Made by a program: the position numbers and the translations under genes
Notes under the pieces: generated by a model
Database searches by the model: none
Told to the model about the DNA's origin: nothing
The model's input: only the letters and a program-made list of their open reading frames with translations
Source of the DNA: Dimorphilus gyrociliatus
Lineage: Eukaryota; Annelida; Polychaeta; Dinophilidae
Reading direction: 5' to 3'
Assembly (NCBI GenBank): GCA_904063045.1
Contig: CAJFCJ010000001.1
Location: 2,239,501-2,303,500 of the forward strand
DNA length: 64,000 nt
Shown: positions 11,556 to 23,061 of the stretch, in pieces
Position numbering within the stretch: position 1 is the stretch's first letter
How the letters are laid out: the number at the start of each line of letters is the position of its first letter

Positions 11556-12477
11556 TTTATCTCCTTTTACCTGAGCAAAAAAGTTTTAGCAGACGAAGTC
11601 ATGTGATCAGTTTCAACCAATCATGACAGCTTTTATAAGAACTAACCAATAACCATCCTTCTTTCAAGTCTGTTATTCATTTCATTCATGTTCATTAAAA
11701 AAGTACCAAATAAATGAGTTATTAAAAGCAACTCAATAATTATTATAAGACGCTTTTACCTACAGTTTATGAAAATGTTCGTCGATCTAAAGCAATGGAA
11801 TACTGAATATAACTGTCATAGCTTAATAATAATATATTCACCTGTTAAGTGAAAGTAACAACGATACCTGTTGATAATTGACAAACCTGGTTTTTGCTAT
11901 ATTTAGAAATTTTATGTTTAATGTTTACACAGTTACTCTTTAAATTAGCTTTGTTAGTTAATATTTAAGTTAATATGTATGAACTTAGGATAGTCTCGTT
12001 TGTATTAATGAAATAGGTGATTCAAATTGTCTACATTAAGTATTTATCAACAAGTGATAAATTTAATATAGGTTAAGTAATCTTTACAAAAGGCATAAAA
12101 TTTAATGTGCTTATTTAGTACATTCGACTGAAACATAATTCAATTTTGGAACAAAATATCTAAATGTTAACAATTGATCATTATAGAGTAAAAGAAGATG
12201 TGATTGTATTTTTTTAACAGCTGTATTAGACGCCGGTGTATTTTAGCGGCCGGAAGTTATCACAGCGCGTTTTCGTATAAATAAGTTAACTTTAAAGAAA
12301 TTATCTATAGTTCTCTAATGCACAATTTATTCAAGGAATAGATAGAAAGTAATTTATCAGCTAATAAATTTTTCGGGGTAATCGATTATAATTATTTATA
12401 TAAGAATACACAAATCGATTAATCGGCTGGAATCGATTTTCGTCTAACGCTTTTAGGTACTGTACCTTATTTTCGTC
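11556..12477. other. Divergent intergenic region between neurexin-IV and MCRS1
   Basis: About 920 bp between two head-to-head start codons, AT-rich with no exon. It includes a short GC-richer patch near 12230-12270 (gacgccggtg...agcggccgg), the likeliest promoter core for MCRS1. Confidence 0.5.
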
Positions 12478-15077
12478 ATGTCAGAACAACAAACCCCGCA
12501 ATCTTCGGATAATCCAGATCTTGGTACGATGATCCTTATATAAATTGAACTTTTTAAAAATTAAAACATCAGTTTTGTTAGAAATAACCGTTCAAAAGCA
12601 TCTTATTCCGCAAATACTGTACATTTTTACAATCTGTTTATTTATTTTCTTATTTTTAGAAAGTTAATCGCAATTTGAAACAATCTATATACCATGTTGT
12701 GCATTAAAATAATTATTATGTTATATGTACCTGTTAAAAAATTGTGAAAATTAAAGTTTAAAAAAAAAAGATTAATAATTTCAGTTGAAGGTTACAAGGT
12801 ATTAGGATAAACCTCTATTCTATTAAAAATACAAAGAAAGAACATTATTTTATCTCAGGGAAGGAGACAAAATCTAAAGATTTATGAGTATTTCTGTTAA
12901 TATATTGTAAATTGTATCACATTAAGCGGAATTTACTTAAGTAATGACTTGGGGAATTAAAAGTTATCAAATAAAGAGATCTTGTGCATCAATATCAGAA
13001 GTTTAACAAATATTTTATACTCTTAATCTAATTATATTATTGGATAGATAGAGATATGGTTATTCTACAATGCTAATATCCATATATTTAACATTAGTAA
13101 CTATATATATATACTGTTCTCAACAGGACGAAGAAGAGTATCAACGAGGTCAATAAAACGTAAAAAGTTCGACGATGAATTGGTCGAATCAAGTTTAGCC
13201 AAAACCGACCGAGCAGGCAGAGGAAAAGGGGGAGCTGAACCTAAAACCCCAACAACACCAGCAGCAACAACAACAGCAACAACAACAATAACACCATCAA
13301 CTAGTCAAGCTACACCCACAGCCACAACTATTTCTACGGAAGGAACTGTTAAAGCTGAGAGCCCAGGTGCTTCCACGCCAACGCCAGTTGTCCCAGTATT
13401 ACCTGCAAGCAGTCAAAATACTGAAAAGAAAAAAGTTTGTTTTAAAATTAATGTACTTCTATATATAAACTTTATAACCTTTTTATTACTAAAATTTAGC
13501 CAACGAACAAATCTATATCCGCACCGAAAAGGATAAGGAAATCAAAAGTATTATATTGAAGTCAATATTTATTATTATCTGTTAAAACGAATGCCTTATC
13601 TACTTTTAGAAACCACCAGCTTCCAGAAAAGATTTGGGAAGATGGAAACCCCAAGACGATTTAACACTTATCACAGCCGTACAGCAGGTTCTAAATCAAC
13701 GAAATTTGTATTATTATTAGTATTTAATTAGTTGACTTAACTGTTTTGTAACAGACAAACGACTTAAAGAAAGTCTATACGGCTGTTAAGTTTTCCTGCC
13801 AATTTAGTTACAGAGAAATTCAAGAAAGATGGTATCTTCTTCTATACGATCAGAAATTATCCAAGTAAGCTGCCATTGATTTGCTATTTATCTTTTAAAC
13901 TCTTAATTTTCAATAGGGTCGCTGTTAATGCAATGAAACAGTTACATCCTGAATTAGTTCAATCTATTATGGCAAAAACTCTATTTAGCGATAAAGAGGA
14001 AAAGCTGTTATCCGTTATACCCTCGGTAGTAAACATTACATTTGTAAACATACATATTTATTTAATGCGATATTATTGTTTCATTTGTTGTCTTATAATG
14101 CAGCAGTCTCAGCCAACACTTGAAGCGTTTCAAGAAATTTTAGAGCAAAATCGGCATATTTTCCATCCAGCAAGATCTGCCAAAGCTTTACACAATCATT
14201 GGTCTCTGATGAAATTTCATGATTTACTTCGTGATCAAAATGCCATAACGAAAAACAGTCTTGTTTGCACATTTTCAGATGCAGAAGAAATTGTTATGCA
14301 AGATGAGCATTTGTTGTAAGTATAAAGCGGATTCAATTATCTCACTGAAAGGATCTGACTATAAATTGCCCTATTTCTTTTTACGCTTATACCAGAGATG
14401 AAATTGATCAGGTTATTGACGAAGAGATGAAAATAGAACAACGAAATAAGATGAGAGAAATTAGGAAATTAAAAGAAGAAATTAATAAATTACAAGTACT
14501 AGTTGATTCAGTTATTGGTATCAACCCTGTGGATTTTGATTCCCAAACTTGGGCTGTTCTGAAAGGTCGATTAGTACGTTATTTAATGCGATCAAAAGAG
14601 GTATTAATTTTGTCGAGTTTTTTGCTTTTAGGTGAAACTAATAATTTCATTTAATTTATCAGATAACTATTGGTCGAAAAACTAGCGATAACTCAGTTGA
14701 TGTTGACTTGAATCTTGAAGGTCCATCCCATAAAATATCCAGACGTCAGGGAATAATTCAAATGAATGTAAGTATCTTTCTAGTTATATATCGATAGAGA
14801 CTAATTTACCTTTCTTATAGATTATGGGAGAATTCTATATTGCTAATGAAGGTAAAAGACCTATTTTTGTGGATGGTAGGCCTGTGTTAAGAGGTCATAA
14901 AACAAAATTAAATGACAATGCCACTATCGAGGTATATACATACTTTGCGGAAATGTATAAATAACCTAATTGTACGTTTTTTTTTTACTTTAGATCTCTT
15001 GCCTTAGACTTATATTCCTAATAAACGAAGATTTACTGAATAGTCTGAGATCAGATGTACAGAAACCATTTTTCTGA
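12478..15077 (+). CDS. MCRS1: Microspherule protein 1 (FHA domain, INO80/NSL complex subunit)
   Basis: Nuclear protein of the INO80 remodeller and NSL acetyltransferase complexes. Eleven exons: 12478-12523, 13127-13434, 13500-13547, 13610-13687, 13755-13864, 13917-14025, 14104-14315, 14396-14600, 14663-14767, 14821-14931, 14994-15077, giving 471 residues in frame. The N-terminal half is basic (GRRRVSTRSIKRKKF) then Thr/Pro-rich, the Thr tract coming from an ACA/CAA-type repeat. The conserved MCRS N-domain follows (RWKPQDDLTLITAVQQTNDL, FSYREIQERWYLLLYD, FHPARSAKALHNHWSLMK), then a coiled coil (residues starting EEMKIEQRNKMREIRKLKEE). The C-terminal FHA domain shows ITIGRKT, GPSHKISRRQGII and FYIANEGKRPIFVDGRP. 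The family ending LNSLRSD is present. Confidence 0.94.
13246..13335 (+). repeat. ACA/CAA-type trinucleotide tract inside MCRS1 exon 2
   Basis: An imperfect caa/aca-rich run coding for mostly Thr with Ala, Pro and Ser (TPTTPAATTTATTTITPST). It is likely polymorphic in length without frame change. Confidence 0.7.
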
Positions 15078-15329
15078 TGAGTCCAACAAACATGTACAAA
15101 TATATAATTTCTCCTTCCATAATCATCATTATTATCATCGTTACCACCATCATCATTAATTTCTACACCTTCAAAATATACATAATATCCAGTTTTTTTA
15201 CTTGTATATATCTCAAGATTGTATATAGACTAGACTATAAATAGGATCAATTGTTTGATTTTTTTTCAGTTTATCTCTTCAAAAGAAATTTTTGTCGATA
15301 AATGAATTATATTTATGTACAATATATAT

Positions 15330-15391
<62 letters not shown>

Positions 15392-15929
15392 ATACGTAAT
15401 TGACAAAAGTAAAAAACCATATTATAAAGGGGTTCTATGTATTTCCTTTGCATTTAATAATGTGAGAAAACAATTATAAAAACAGATAAAACAATTAATA
15501 CAATATTATTTCCAGTTTTGTGTTCTTGTTGATTAAACATATAATTTTATAAATACATTTGCAGTAGACATTTACATTGAGTACTATATACATGTTTGTC
15601 TATTTTATAAATAATGATATACTCCTATAATTGACACATGCCGAATCAATTGTAAATGTTTAATAAGTTTGTTCTTTACTTTATTAAAAATTGGAGAATA
15701 ATTTGTATTAATATTGTATTAAAAAAAAGAGAGTATCTTGTAAAGAACTCAATCAATATAGTAGGTTTTAAACGTAGTTGTTAAATGTCAAGGTTAATTT
15801 GAGGAAGTCTAAGGAAAAGAGCAAGATAGATAAATTAAATATTTTGGGAATTTCTCTTTGAATTATTTTTAAATTATTGATTCATTTTAATATTCATTAG
15901 CTATTTAATATTTATATTATTTCAAAGCA
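15078..15929. other. MCRS1 3' flank with AT microsatellite
   Basis: About 850 bp of non-coding DNA after the MCRS1 stop, containing a long alternating TA run and no exon. Confidence 0.5.
15321..15395. repeat. (TA)n microsatellite
   Basis: A nearly pure alternating TA tract of about 60 bp with a short imperfect edge on each side. Confidence 0.9.
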
Positions 15930-17157
15930 ATGAATGATAAAGAATTAAATAACTTTTTTACGCATAATCTTATTTTGTTATGTCAGTACGCTTTTGAAAA
16001 TGAAACCAAATTTTCCATTTCCGGTACTATTGGTATAAAGTTAGAAAAGAGTGAACAAATTATGATAAATATTGAAGAAGATGTTGTTAATGAGTCTATA
16101 AAAGCATTTGATACTCCTTCTTCGGAATATGGACAATCGTTGTCTTTTATAAAAGGATACCATTTATTAAATACTTCATCAATCAGTACCATTGATGCTT
16201 CAACTAGAGGAAAACTATCGAATATAGGCAGAACACCTTGTCATAATAACTTTGTAACTTCTACACCAGCCTATGCTCTTACTAAAGGATTTAACATTAA
16301 GAACAGTTTATCGAGAATGGAGGATTGCAGTATGAATTCAAAATTCGATGACAATGAATCCAAAGACGATAGACCAGACTTTAACGATGAAACTGTCTTT
16401 TCTCAACAGAAAGATATGAAATTCGATGGAGATATAACAAAGAAACCTTTGTCTCGAAGTCGCCTTGGTAATAAAGTTATCAATGTGTTTTATATAACAT
16501 TTCCTTGGTAAAATTTAATTCCTTATTTTTTATCCCATTCATTAGAGTCTATAGATGTTAGCTTAGAAGAGATGAAATTATATATTGAAAAGATCAAATT
16601 ATTAAATTTGCCATGCGATTCTGTTGAGGATTTTCACAAAGCTGAAGATTTACTCTTAAAGGAAAATCTTAGTAAAATATTGGTAAGTGTAATGCTTATT
16701 TTTAAATAATACGAAAATAAACAATTATAAATTTTAACACAGAAAAAATGGCTTATGATTGAAGAAGGAGATGAAATTGGTCAACTTACAAGATGTATAT
16801 TAAGCCGTCTAATTGGACCAAATTTAGCAAAACAAATGAATAAAGGAAAGGTAGCTAACATTGCGAAATTAGACAGCCAAACTGGAAAATTACTTTTTAC
16901 TGGAACAAAATTTTATAAACCCGTTTACAGTACGTAAAGCATACGTATACTAATATATAGTTACTAATATTAATACCCTTACTATATTTCTATTAGCTGC
17001 CATAATGAAGCATCCTTCTCTGCTACAAATGAGAGATTATGAAAAGCATTTAGCTATAAATAGAGAAGTTGAACTTTGGTTTTTCAAAATGAATGAAAAA
17101 GTTTCAAGAAAAGCTATTGAATATCCAAATAACGCAGCCCAATTTTGCTACGATTGA
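15930..17157 (+). CDS. DUF4806-like protein of unknown function
   Basis: Four exons, 15930-16467, 16546-16682, 16743-16929 and 16997-17157, give 340 residues in frame. The first 180 residues are low-complexity, Ser/Asn/Asp-rich and probably disordered. The last 130 form a helical domain with the pattern LNLPCDSVEDFHKAEDLL, L..WL...GDEIGQLTRCILSRLIGPNLAKQMN, then a basic Lys-rich segment and a final AAIMKHPSLLQMRDYEKHL block. This resembles DUF4806, a domain found in many arthropod and other invertebrate proteins, some transposon-associated, but the usual Trp-Gly after the second helix is not seen. The assignment is from memory of the pattern and is tentative. Codon use is AT-rich like its neighbours. 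Confidence 0.6.
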
Positions 17158-17582
17158 CGATATTCTTTAATATTCCAATCTAAAGTCTTCCATAAATTTA
17201 TTTTAAATATATGTATAAGCGTGCGAACGTGATAAATGTTTTATATAACAGTATCTATACAACTATATTTTACAGCTGATTGATTTTAAACGTTTTTCCC
17301 TTCCTGTATTATATATTTTCAATGAATACATTAAACTATTTACTTTTCTTTTAAACGTCTTTTCAAACTATTTACTACTAAACAAAAAGTTAATATTTTT
17401 CTATCATTCATTTGGAATTATGAAAAACTTATATTGCTTGTATACTTCTCGATTTAACATTCTGTCAAAATAAAAAAAAAAGCTAATCGTTCCATAAACC
17501 CTTTTTATATATGTTTAAGATAGTTTCTATACTTATGTTAATTAGTTTATACATTTTAATGGTAATAATATAAACAAAAAGT
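17158..17582. other. Convergent 3' ends of the DUF4806-like gene and CFP1
   Basis: About 425 bp of AT-rich DNA between two facing stop codons, presumably both 3'UTRs. No exon seen. Confidence 0.5.
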
Positions 17583-19427
17583 TTATGGTATGAAATTGAT
17601 GGGTTTTTTAACTTTCTTCGGTTGTTGAATGGAGATATTTGGTTTATGGTCGATAGTTTTATTAAGAAGGACGTTAATGAGAGATCCTCGGTTAGACTTG
17701 TTCATTTGTAAGATTCGTTTCTTCTCGAACAGTTCGTCCAAGTGCCACCACTGTAAAGTATAAGAAATTATATAAAATAGAGTGTGGAACATAAATGCTG
17801 TATGATATATACAGTATATATATATAAATGTAATTTACCGATCTTAATCGTTGCACATCGGTGTGAGCTCGTCTATTCTTTTCCCATAGATAATGTTTTG
17901 TACAACATTTCTTTGGAACTCTACATAAGGTATCTGAGTCTGTTAATAAGGTTTCAGGTAAAGGTGCTCCGCAAACTTCATTATTTTCTGCTCTTCTCTC
18001 CTTTGTATGCTCTGGACATATAACTTTTAATCTCTTGCAATAAGTCTGAGTTCTTTCGTTGTAAAAATCGCAGAAAAGTGGTCTGCCTTCAATTTTTGTT
18101 TGATAAATTGAAGCAAACGACATTTGACTTTCTGCTTTTTGAAAACAACGTTCCCAATGTCTCAAAGCAGTTTTACAGCCGACATCTTGAGCGCAAATTA
18201 AACATGGAAATGGTCCCTCAGGACTATCTTCAGTTTCTTCATCGTCTGAAAGACATTCTAAAGTTTTACCCCTCGCTACTATTTCATCTAATTTCTCGTG
18301 TTCTTTCTCTAAATCTACTAAGCATTGCTTGGCTTTAATTATTTCCTTATCAACTTCTTCTAGATCGTTTTCAGCTTGTTGGCCAGCAAGCGACGGAGAA
18401 TTATTCCATGCCGCAACACGTTCTCCCAAAAACTGTTTTATTCGACTGCAAAGTATTTTGAAGAAAACGTAAAGTTTTAGTTTAAAGTTATCATATTAAA
18501 CATTCACTCACATGCTCGCCAATGTTATACCACACTCATCTGAGCAATATTTGGAATTCGATCTTGCATGGTTAATGCAGTGTGACCCGTAACATTGTCT
18601 AGGTTCATCGTCTTCCTCGTCGTCATCCTGTTCGGAATATTCCGGATCTTCTCCAACTTCTGGTACCTGTATATCTCTCTTTGCGCGAGCCGTTTTACGT
18701 CTTCCACCTCCTCCACCTCCCCTGCCTCTAGCGGACGTTCGCTTACCCCTACCTCTGCCTCGACTAGCTTTTGCAGGAGGACTAATTGATGGTGAATCCT
18801 CTTTTAATACCGGCCAAGATTCTATATTTGATTTAACTTGAAAATCAGGGTCGCCATCTGTGTCCTTATCGTCCTATAAGAATATTGAAAGAAATATACG
18901 TTAGTAGGGGTAAAAACTCTATGATATTAACATTATAGCGTAATCGTCTCGACCGTTTTTTATATAAAAATGATTGGACAATTAATGAAAAATAGGCGGT
19001 GATTTAAAATTACCTCTTCCTCTCCAAACTCGGGAATATTCTCCGTATTAGAATATTCCATCGATAACAAATTCGGCTCCGGTCTGTCCCTATCTGAACT
19101 CTTATGCTTTTTCTTCTTTTTCTTCTCCTTTTTGTGTTTATGCTTTTTCCTATGATCGTCTTCGAAAAGAGGTTTCATATCGTTTTTATACTTGATTTTC
19201 AGATTTGGTTTTATCTCCCTGCAACGCTCACAAATATAAGATTTTATGTGCTTGGCAGCAATTTGCGTTACGCCAATGCAATCGCCATGATACCACTCGT
19301 TGCAGTGATCGCATCCTATCATAAACCTCTCAATATCGCTCGATTTACATATACAATAAAGTTTGCGAGTACTGGTAGATTCACTGTCCATTTCATCTCC
19401 AGAACTGTCGCTCAAAAATGATGCCAT
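17583..19427 (-). CDS. CXXC1: CXXC-type zinc finger protein 1 homologue (CFP1/Spp1), lacking the CXXC finger
   Basis: Subunit of the SET1/COMPASS histone H3K4 methyltransferase. Exons 19427-19014, 18873-18512, 18445-17839 and 17750-17583 give 516 residues in frame. Seen in order: PHD finger near residues 22-72 (KLYCICKSS, GCDHCNEWYHGDCIG, YICERC), a Lys/His-rich tract, an acidic and Gly-Arg-rich linker (RGRGRGKRTSARGRGGGGGGRR), then the conserved SET1-interaction and C-terminal region: PRQCYG-like Cys motif with NSKYCSDECG, a coiled coil, CLICAQDVG...ALRHWERC, LFCDFYNERTQTYCKRLKVICPEH, and WWHLDELFEKK near the end. Vertebrate CFP1 has a CXXC DNA-binding finger between the PHD and PRQCYG. Here that place holds only the linker, and the 140-bp intron there has no Cys-rich frame. 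Confidence 0.92.
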
Positions 19428-19570
19428 GACTTTTCTGAGAGATAGATTCTCCAGTGAACGCCAGATCCCTACTGATGCTTACCGGAGATTCAGGATCATA
19501 ACCCGCCAGATACTGCTTTATGGTAAAATACGTTGGGAATCGTAGTAAAAAACTGGTGTTATTTATTTAG

Positions 19571-19592
19571 TCACGTGACCACCACTTCCGGT
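19571..19592. promoter_or_regulatory. E-box palindrome with adjacent ETS-like site upstream of CFP1
   Basis: GTCACGTGACC followed closely by ACTTCCGG, about 150 bp upstream of the CFP1 start codon. The first is a canonical palindromic bHLH-ZIP (USF/MITF/TFE-type) site and the second an ETS-type site. Function is inferred. Confidence 0.4.
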
Positions 19593-20936
19593 TTGGTCTC
19601 GGCTTTTTTTGTGTCTTGTAAACTATTGCAAAATACAGTCTTTAGCTTCAAAAATTTTGAGATAATCAACTCCGACAAGAAATTGAAACTCTTTTTTTAT
19701 TAACAGCAATCGGAATTAAATAAGCAACACCTGCGAATACAACATATCAGTGAGTTTTTACTACGGCAGATGATTTTTTGCGGTAGATTTGCAGTTGTCG
19801 TTATTTTATAAATCGATTTATATTTGTTAAAATTTGCAAGAACCTAACGATTGAATAAACATTGCCATTTAGCGGTGTTAAACATCGCAAAGCTCTTGAT
19901 ATTGTAAGCCTCAATTAATCTGCTAAGTGGCATTAGCAAACTATCTGAGAGGTATTATATTAGATTATTTCTAACTTCCTTTGTCCATAATTAAATAAAC
20001 ATTGGTTTGGTCAGGTAATTTTTGTCATATAATCTCTTTATGAATTGTACATACTGCTGTATTGTGATAAAAAATTATCTCTAAGATTAAATTTATGCGA
20101 AGTCAATATGTTTCAAGAAATAAAGGAAACGAAACAGAGTCAAGTCTTAAATCGAATGAAGAAAAGAACTTGTATTTGAATGGTTGGCTCTATTGAAATC
20201 TTTATTTATACAATGTAAACCCGACTGTAAAATAATTAATTTAAAACTTCAAATAACGTTTACCGCTTTATTTATCTTGAACATTTGAAGTGATATTTAT
20301 CTTGGAAATATCTGCAGAGAATAGTTTGTATTAGGGGAATTTGTTAGACTAATTTACGCCTAATGAGCTATTCTTGGTGTAGCACTAACAATACTGAAGG
20401 ATATTTGCGATTCTTCGGGAAGTTAATTTCTGCTATTTAAAAACCAAAACGTTCGTTCCCACCTCGCTCCTATTAATTTCCGTATGCTACTTAATTTTTG
20501 AATAGTTTTCCTTCTCTCAAATCATGATAAATAAATAAAAAGTTTACTGTTTATTCATTTATTTTGTGGTGTTTTTATTATTAAAAAAAAAAAGAACAAA
20601 AAAGTAGGGCCCTTCAATAAGATTAAAACTCTATTTTTGACGATTATCACAGAATACTTTTGATGATAGATGACACTTTTATCCATTGACAATGATTACT
20701 TTGTTAAAAAACAAATAGACCTGCCACAACTAAGTATAACTTGCAAGTTAAACATTATAGGTATAAAGCCTGTTTGAAGTTCTTTATAATGGTAAAGGTT
20801 TACGAGAATTTTATAATTTGAAAGATAAATACAATGTGAAAATAAATAAGCACTTATCAATAATGTATATTGATAACGAGAATAAATTTGAATTAATAAA
20901 CCCTTCCTTAACCAATTATTTATTAATATTATCCCC

Positions 20937-21130
20937 CTATACATGCAGAAAGGCCAGACCGACGAAAATAGAAACACTAGCAGCATCTTCGCCGCCAGAT
21001 GTACTGCCGAATATTTGCTGGTTGTTTGTAGCATCCTGCAGATGGTACACGTCTTTTAAAGTCCTGCTTTCTGGATTTTCGATTTCGAAACAAAAATGGC
21101 GACGACAATCGTTCAAAACTACAGGTTTGT
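20937..21130 (-). pseudogene. Isolated coding-like island resembling the C-terminal strands of a PH domain
   Basis: On the minus strand a GC-richer block, entered by an acceptor-like cctgtag, reads LNDCRRHFCFEIENPESRTLKDVYHLQ and so on. The RRxFCFEI...YxLQ pattern is typical of pleckstrin-homology domains of Arf-GAP or GRAF/oligophrenin type. No compatible flanking exon was found on either side, and there is no PH-terminal Trp helix. It could be a lone exon of a gene I failed to assemble, or a gene fragment. Confidence 0.25.
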
Positions 21131-21739
21131 TTAGACTCGAACTACTGTTTAATTTCAAGCAGATGCTTTGGTTGAATTACTTGTAAATTAGGTCAAGAAT
21201 GTTAGGAATTTTTATATATACAAAGATATATAAATCTATAAAAATTAATATAAATAGATGGAGTTATATTTTTAAGTTGAACTGTTTTTTTTAAGTATAA
21301 ATATATTTATAAACTATTTAAACTATATAAGAATGTTCTATAATTTTTCAAATTGATACAATAATCATTTTTGAATAGTACTCTATTTACAAAAACGGAA
21401 ATAGAGATTTTTTTATTCCCTAACTCGCTCCATTTTCAAAAAGAACTCCATTGTTATATTGAAAATAATGAAGATGAAATATTACAAGTATTATTCACTT
21501 TACTAAATAAACATTTAACAATAATTTAATAGTCTTTCGTACGGTTTGTCTAGTTTGAATAATAAGTAATTCAGCAAAAGATATATATTTATGTATACAT
21601 CGCGTTCTATTATTCTCTGCGAATATTGAATGATTGCTACTATTTTATATTCTTACTTTGTAATGCTATACTGAAGATTGATTTTTCTTACCCGATGGCT
21701 ATTTTTCATTGATTTTATATTTGTACATTAATACATACT

Positions 21740-21740
21740 G

Positions 21741-21775
<35 letters not shown>

Positions 21776-21778
21776 ACG
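21740..21778. repeat. (TA)n/(TG)n microsatellite
   Basis: An alternating TA run passing into TG repeats, about 35 bp. Confidence 0.85.
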
Positions 21779-21885
21779 TACCATGTCTAATGTTACTTGT
21801 TATAGATTGTCTGTTTATACGGTCTATATGAAATTCGTATGTCATTCCTAAATTAATATATTAAATTTATCACAGTAGCGATAAT

Positions 21886-22185
21886 ATGGATAATCCGTTC
21901 AAATCCAACGGCGAACTCTCGCAAAAAGCTGAATTTATGCTGAGAAATTCAACTATCACAAGGACGGCAATAAGTATAGCTGATCCGGATACAAGTGCTG
22001 ATTCTACAAATCACGAAGAAATACTTCAAAGTTCAGCATCCGCCTTAAATTCGGCTCCACCGCAAACGAATGGCGATACAACACCTCAACAAGTTGAGGT
22101 TAAGTTAACACGAAACGAAGATTTAAAGCCATGTAAAGGAGAAAAAGTTGCTTCTAGCAAAGCTAAATGCTGTACTATTATGTAA
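21886..22185 (+). CDS. Small acidic protein with C-terminal CaaX box
   Basis: A single coding exon gives 99 residues. The start follows an acceptor (tatcacag) by about 10 bases, so there is probably a 5'UTR exon. The N-terminus reads MDNPFKSNGELSQKAEFMLR; the middle is Ser/Thr/Pro-rich and probably disordered. The last residues are KAKCCTIM: a Cys-Cys pair with a farnesyl-type CaaX box (CTIM) and flanking lysines, a classic lipid-anchor tail for the inner face of the plasma membrane. A similar Cys-Cys-x-x-Met tail occurs in paralemmins, and the NGELSQKAE segment is somewhat reminiscent, but I cannot assign the family with confidence. Confidence 0.7.
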   Translation: MDNPFKSNGELSQKAEFMLRNSTITRTAISIADPDTSADSTNHEEILQSSASALNSAPPQTNGDTTPQQVEVKLTRNEDLKPCKGEKVASSKAKCCTIM

Positions 22186-23061
22186 TGTTTCTTTCGATAC
22201 CTTTCTTTTCTGAATATTTGAACAACTTTTGGCTGGTGCTCAGGTACTTGAGTTAGTTTATTATGCAATTTTGACAGCCTTAGTTATTGAAATGATACTT
22301 TTTTTTTATTATTGAATAATTGAACTCGATATCTTAAAAGACATCATTCATATCATTGATTTGCTCTATTAGATGTTTGACATATCCTTTTATTGGTTTA
22401 TTTAGGATTTTTGTTTTTTGTTCTGGAATAATTAGATAGTAATGCTGATTAAGAGAAGATTTACATATTTTCTTGAGTGATTCTACATTTGTTGTCTTGG
22501 CTTCTAAAAAAAGAATTAATGATATTTACATACAATTTTTATTTTTAAATATCTCCTGGTGTCGTATTGCTTTAAAAAGAAATTCGATAAAAAGATTTTT
22601 ATTGCTTATATAAAAATTGAATTTAATTAATCTCATATACCGAAGCGCCACCTTACAGTATCAAATAAAAACTATACGCTAATTACTTGTTTATTACTTT
22701 TTCAATATGCAAAAGTTGGAAGTATAGTTGTCCATATGAGATGTACGAGCCTACATCGATCATCTTTTTTATTCCCTTTACTGTTCGTGCATTAAGCTTG
22801 ATACTACTTTCATATTCATGTGCTATAATTTATACATATGAAGTGAACTTTTATTGTTTGTGCTATAATATCTTTGCTTCTAGTTGTTAACGTATATAAA
22901 AAAAATTATGTCTTTTCCGTAATTTGGCGTTAGTTTGAATATTGCATTTTGACTATGATTTAGATTATAATACAAATTACTGTGGTCTGTCATAGATAAA
23001 AAACAACAAATTACTAAAGCTTTATTTTTAGAATTTTTACATTAATTAATTGATTAATTAC
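22186..23061. other. Facing 3' flanks of the CaaX-box gene and MRPS6
   Basis: About 880 bp of AT-rich, T-rich non-coding DNA. No exon supported. Confidence 0.5.

Larger units (their letters stand above)
19600..21885. other. Mostly non-coding intergenic region
   Basis: About 2.3 kb of AT-rich DNA. Apart from a GC-richer coding-like island at 20937-21130 and an AT/GT microsatellite at 21740-21778, I see no exon. It may contain 5'UTR exons of the CaaX-box gene, whose start codon follows an acceptor. Confidence 0.45.

Noticed and set aside
20696-21034. 112-codon hydrophobic frame on the minus strand
   Set aside because: Overlaps the PH-like island in another frame and is rich in Ile/Leu/Tyr as expected for random AT-rich sequence.
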